Part shown: one piece after another, positions 9,125 through 9,470 of the stretch
How the letters are laid out: each line of letters starts with the position of its first letter
Numbering within the stretch: position 1 is the stretch's first letter
NCBI GenBank assembly: GCA_031274845.1
Contig: JAISPN010000033.1
Span: 1-9,470, forward strand
Reading direction: 5' to 3'
DNA: 9,470 nt
DNA from: Acidobacteriaceae bacterium
GTDB lineage: Bacteria; Acidobacteriota; Vicinamibacteria; Vicinamibacterales; CAVVIG01
Translations under genes and position numbers: made by a program
Notes under the pieces: generated by a model
Databases searched by the model: none
What the model saw: only the letters and a program-made list of their open reading frames with translations
What the model was told of the DNA's origin: nothing

Positions 9125-9470
9125 TTAGCGTGTGACCCAGGGTTTGAACTGCTCTTCCTTTTGGAGTTTCGCGGCGACGGCATCCGCCTCGCGCCGCGTT
9201 TTATAGCCACCGACGCGCACGCGAAAGACGTTCGCCGCGCCCGGCGGAGAGTGCACGTAGGCGGCGTACCCTTTCGCGCTCAGCCGCTTGACGATCGCGT
9301 CCGCCTCGCTGCGCACGTTCAACGCCGCCACCTGCCCGCTGTAGCCGCTGCCACGCGCCGCGGTTGGCGCCGCGACACCAGACGCCGGCGCGGGAGCCGG
9401 TGAGGGCGTCGTGTTCGTCTCGACGGCTGCTGGCGTCGCCGCAGGGGTTGGAGCCGGTGCCGGCGTGCTG
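9125..9470 (-). CDS. SPOR-domain protein, C-terminal part (cut by window edge)
   Basis: The last 114 codons of a longer gene enter from the right edge. The first 43 or so visible residues are a low-complexity Pro/Ala/Thr linker (for example PAPAPTPAATPA), which usually spans the periplasm. From YSGQVAALNVRSEADAIVKR onward comes a SPOR domain of about 70 residues: the first strand GQVAAL, a helix with EADAIVKRLSAKG, the strand AAYVHSP, then FRVRVGGYKTRREADAVAAKL, the characteristic second half. SPOR domains bind glycan strands without stem peptides at division sites, as in FtsN, DamX or RlpA. The N-terminus, probably a membrane anchor, is outside the window, so which protein this is cannot be told. 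It starts the visible part of the cluster and ends (TAA at 9127-9125) 2 bases before the likely lnt start. Confidence 0.85.
   Translation of the reverse strand, partial: STPAPAPTPAATPAAVETNTTPSPAPAPASGVAAPTAARGSGYSGQVAALNVRSEADAIVKRLSAKGYAAYVHSPPGAANVFRVRVGGYKTRREADAVAAKLQKEEQFKPWVTR

Overview
The window is GC-rich and densely coded, and looks like a housekeeping stretch of a diderm (Gram-negative) bacterial chromosome. Lnt, MurJ, a PBP1A-type synthase and a SPOR-domain protein indicate a peptidoglycan wall with an outer membrane and lipoproteins. The dnaK-dnaJ pairing without grpE, a possible HspR-type operator, and the style of the proteins would suit an Acidobacteriota (Vicinamibacteria-like) genome. 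This assignment is inference without a database search; a deltaproteobacterium-like lineage is an alternative.

Layout. Positions 1-2316 (minus strand) hold a chaperone operon: dnaK (385-2316), then 28 bases on a dnaJ-type gene (start 356) cut by the left edge. A near-consensus sigma-70 promoter for dnaK lies at 2371-2399, overlapped by a sequence resembling the HspR operator HAIR. The 169-base gap 2317-2485 is divergent; from it the plus strand reads a class A penicillin-binding protein of PBP1A type (2486-4813, TTG start). Its end meets, only 9 bases away, the end of a minus-strand gene cluster read from the right edge: a SPOR-domain protein (partial, stop at 9125), lnt (stop at 7557), prfB (start at 7557) and murJ (start at 6442, end at 4823). 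These are packed with overlaps, so they probably form one operon.

How the genes work together. MurJ flips lipid II to the periplasm, PBP1A polymerises and cross-links it, SPOR domains bind septal peptidoglycan, and Lnt finishes lipoprotein maturation. The left half of the minus strand is protein folding (DnaK/DnaJ). RF2, encoded by prfB with a programmed +1 frameshift, terminates translation at UGA and UAA and sits in the middle of the envelope cluster.

I see no mobile element, CRISPR array, tRNA, rRNA or defence cassette, and no convincing previously undescribed system. The details worth a second look are the variant prfB frameshift site (CTT TGA A, without the usual SD-like stimulator), the possible HspR control of dnaK, an lnt reading frame whose conserved first membrane segment lies upstream of any ATG/GTG/TTG start, a perfect 21-base tandem duplication at the end of lnt, and the UGA-based lnt/prfB junction.
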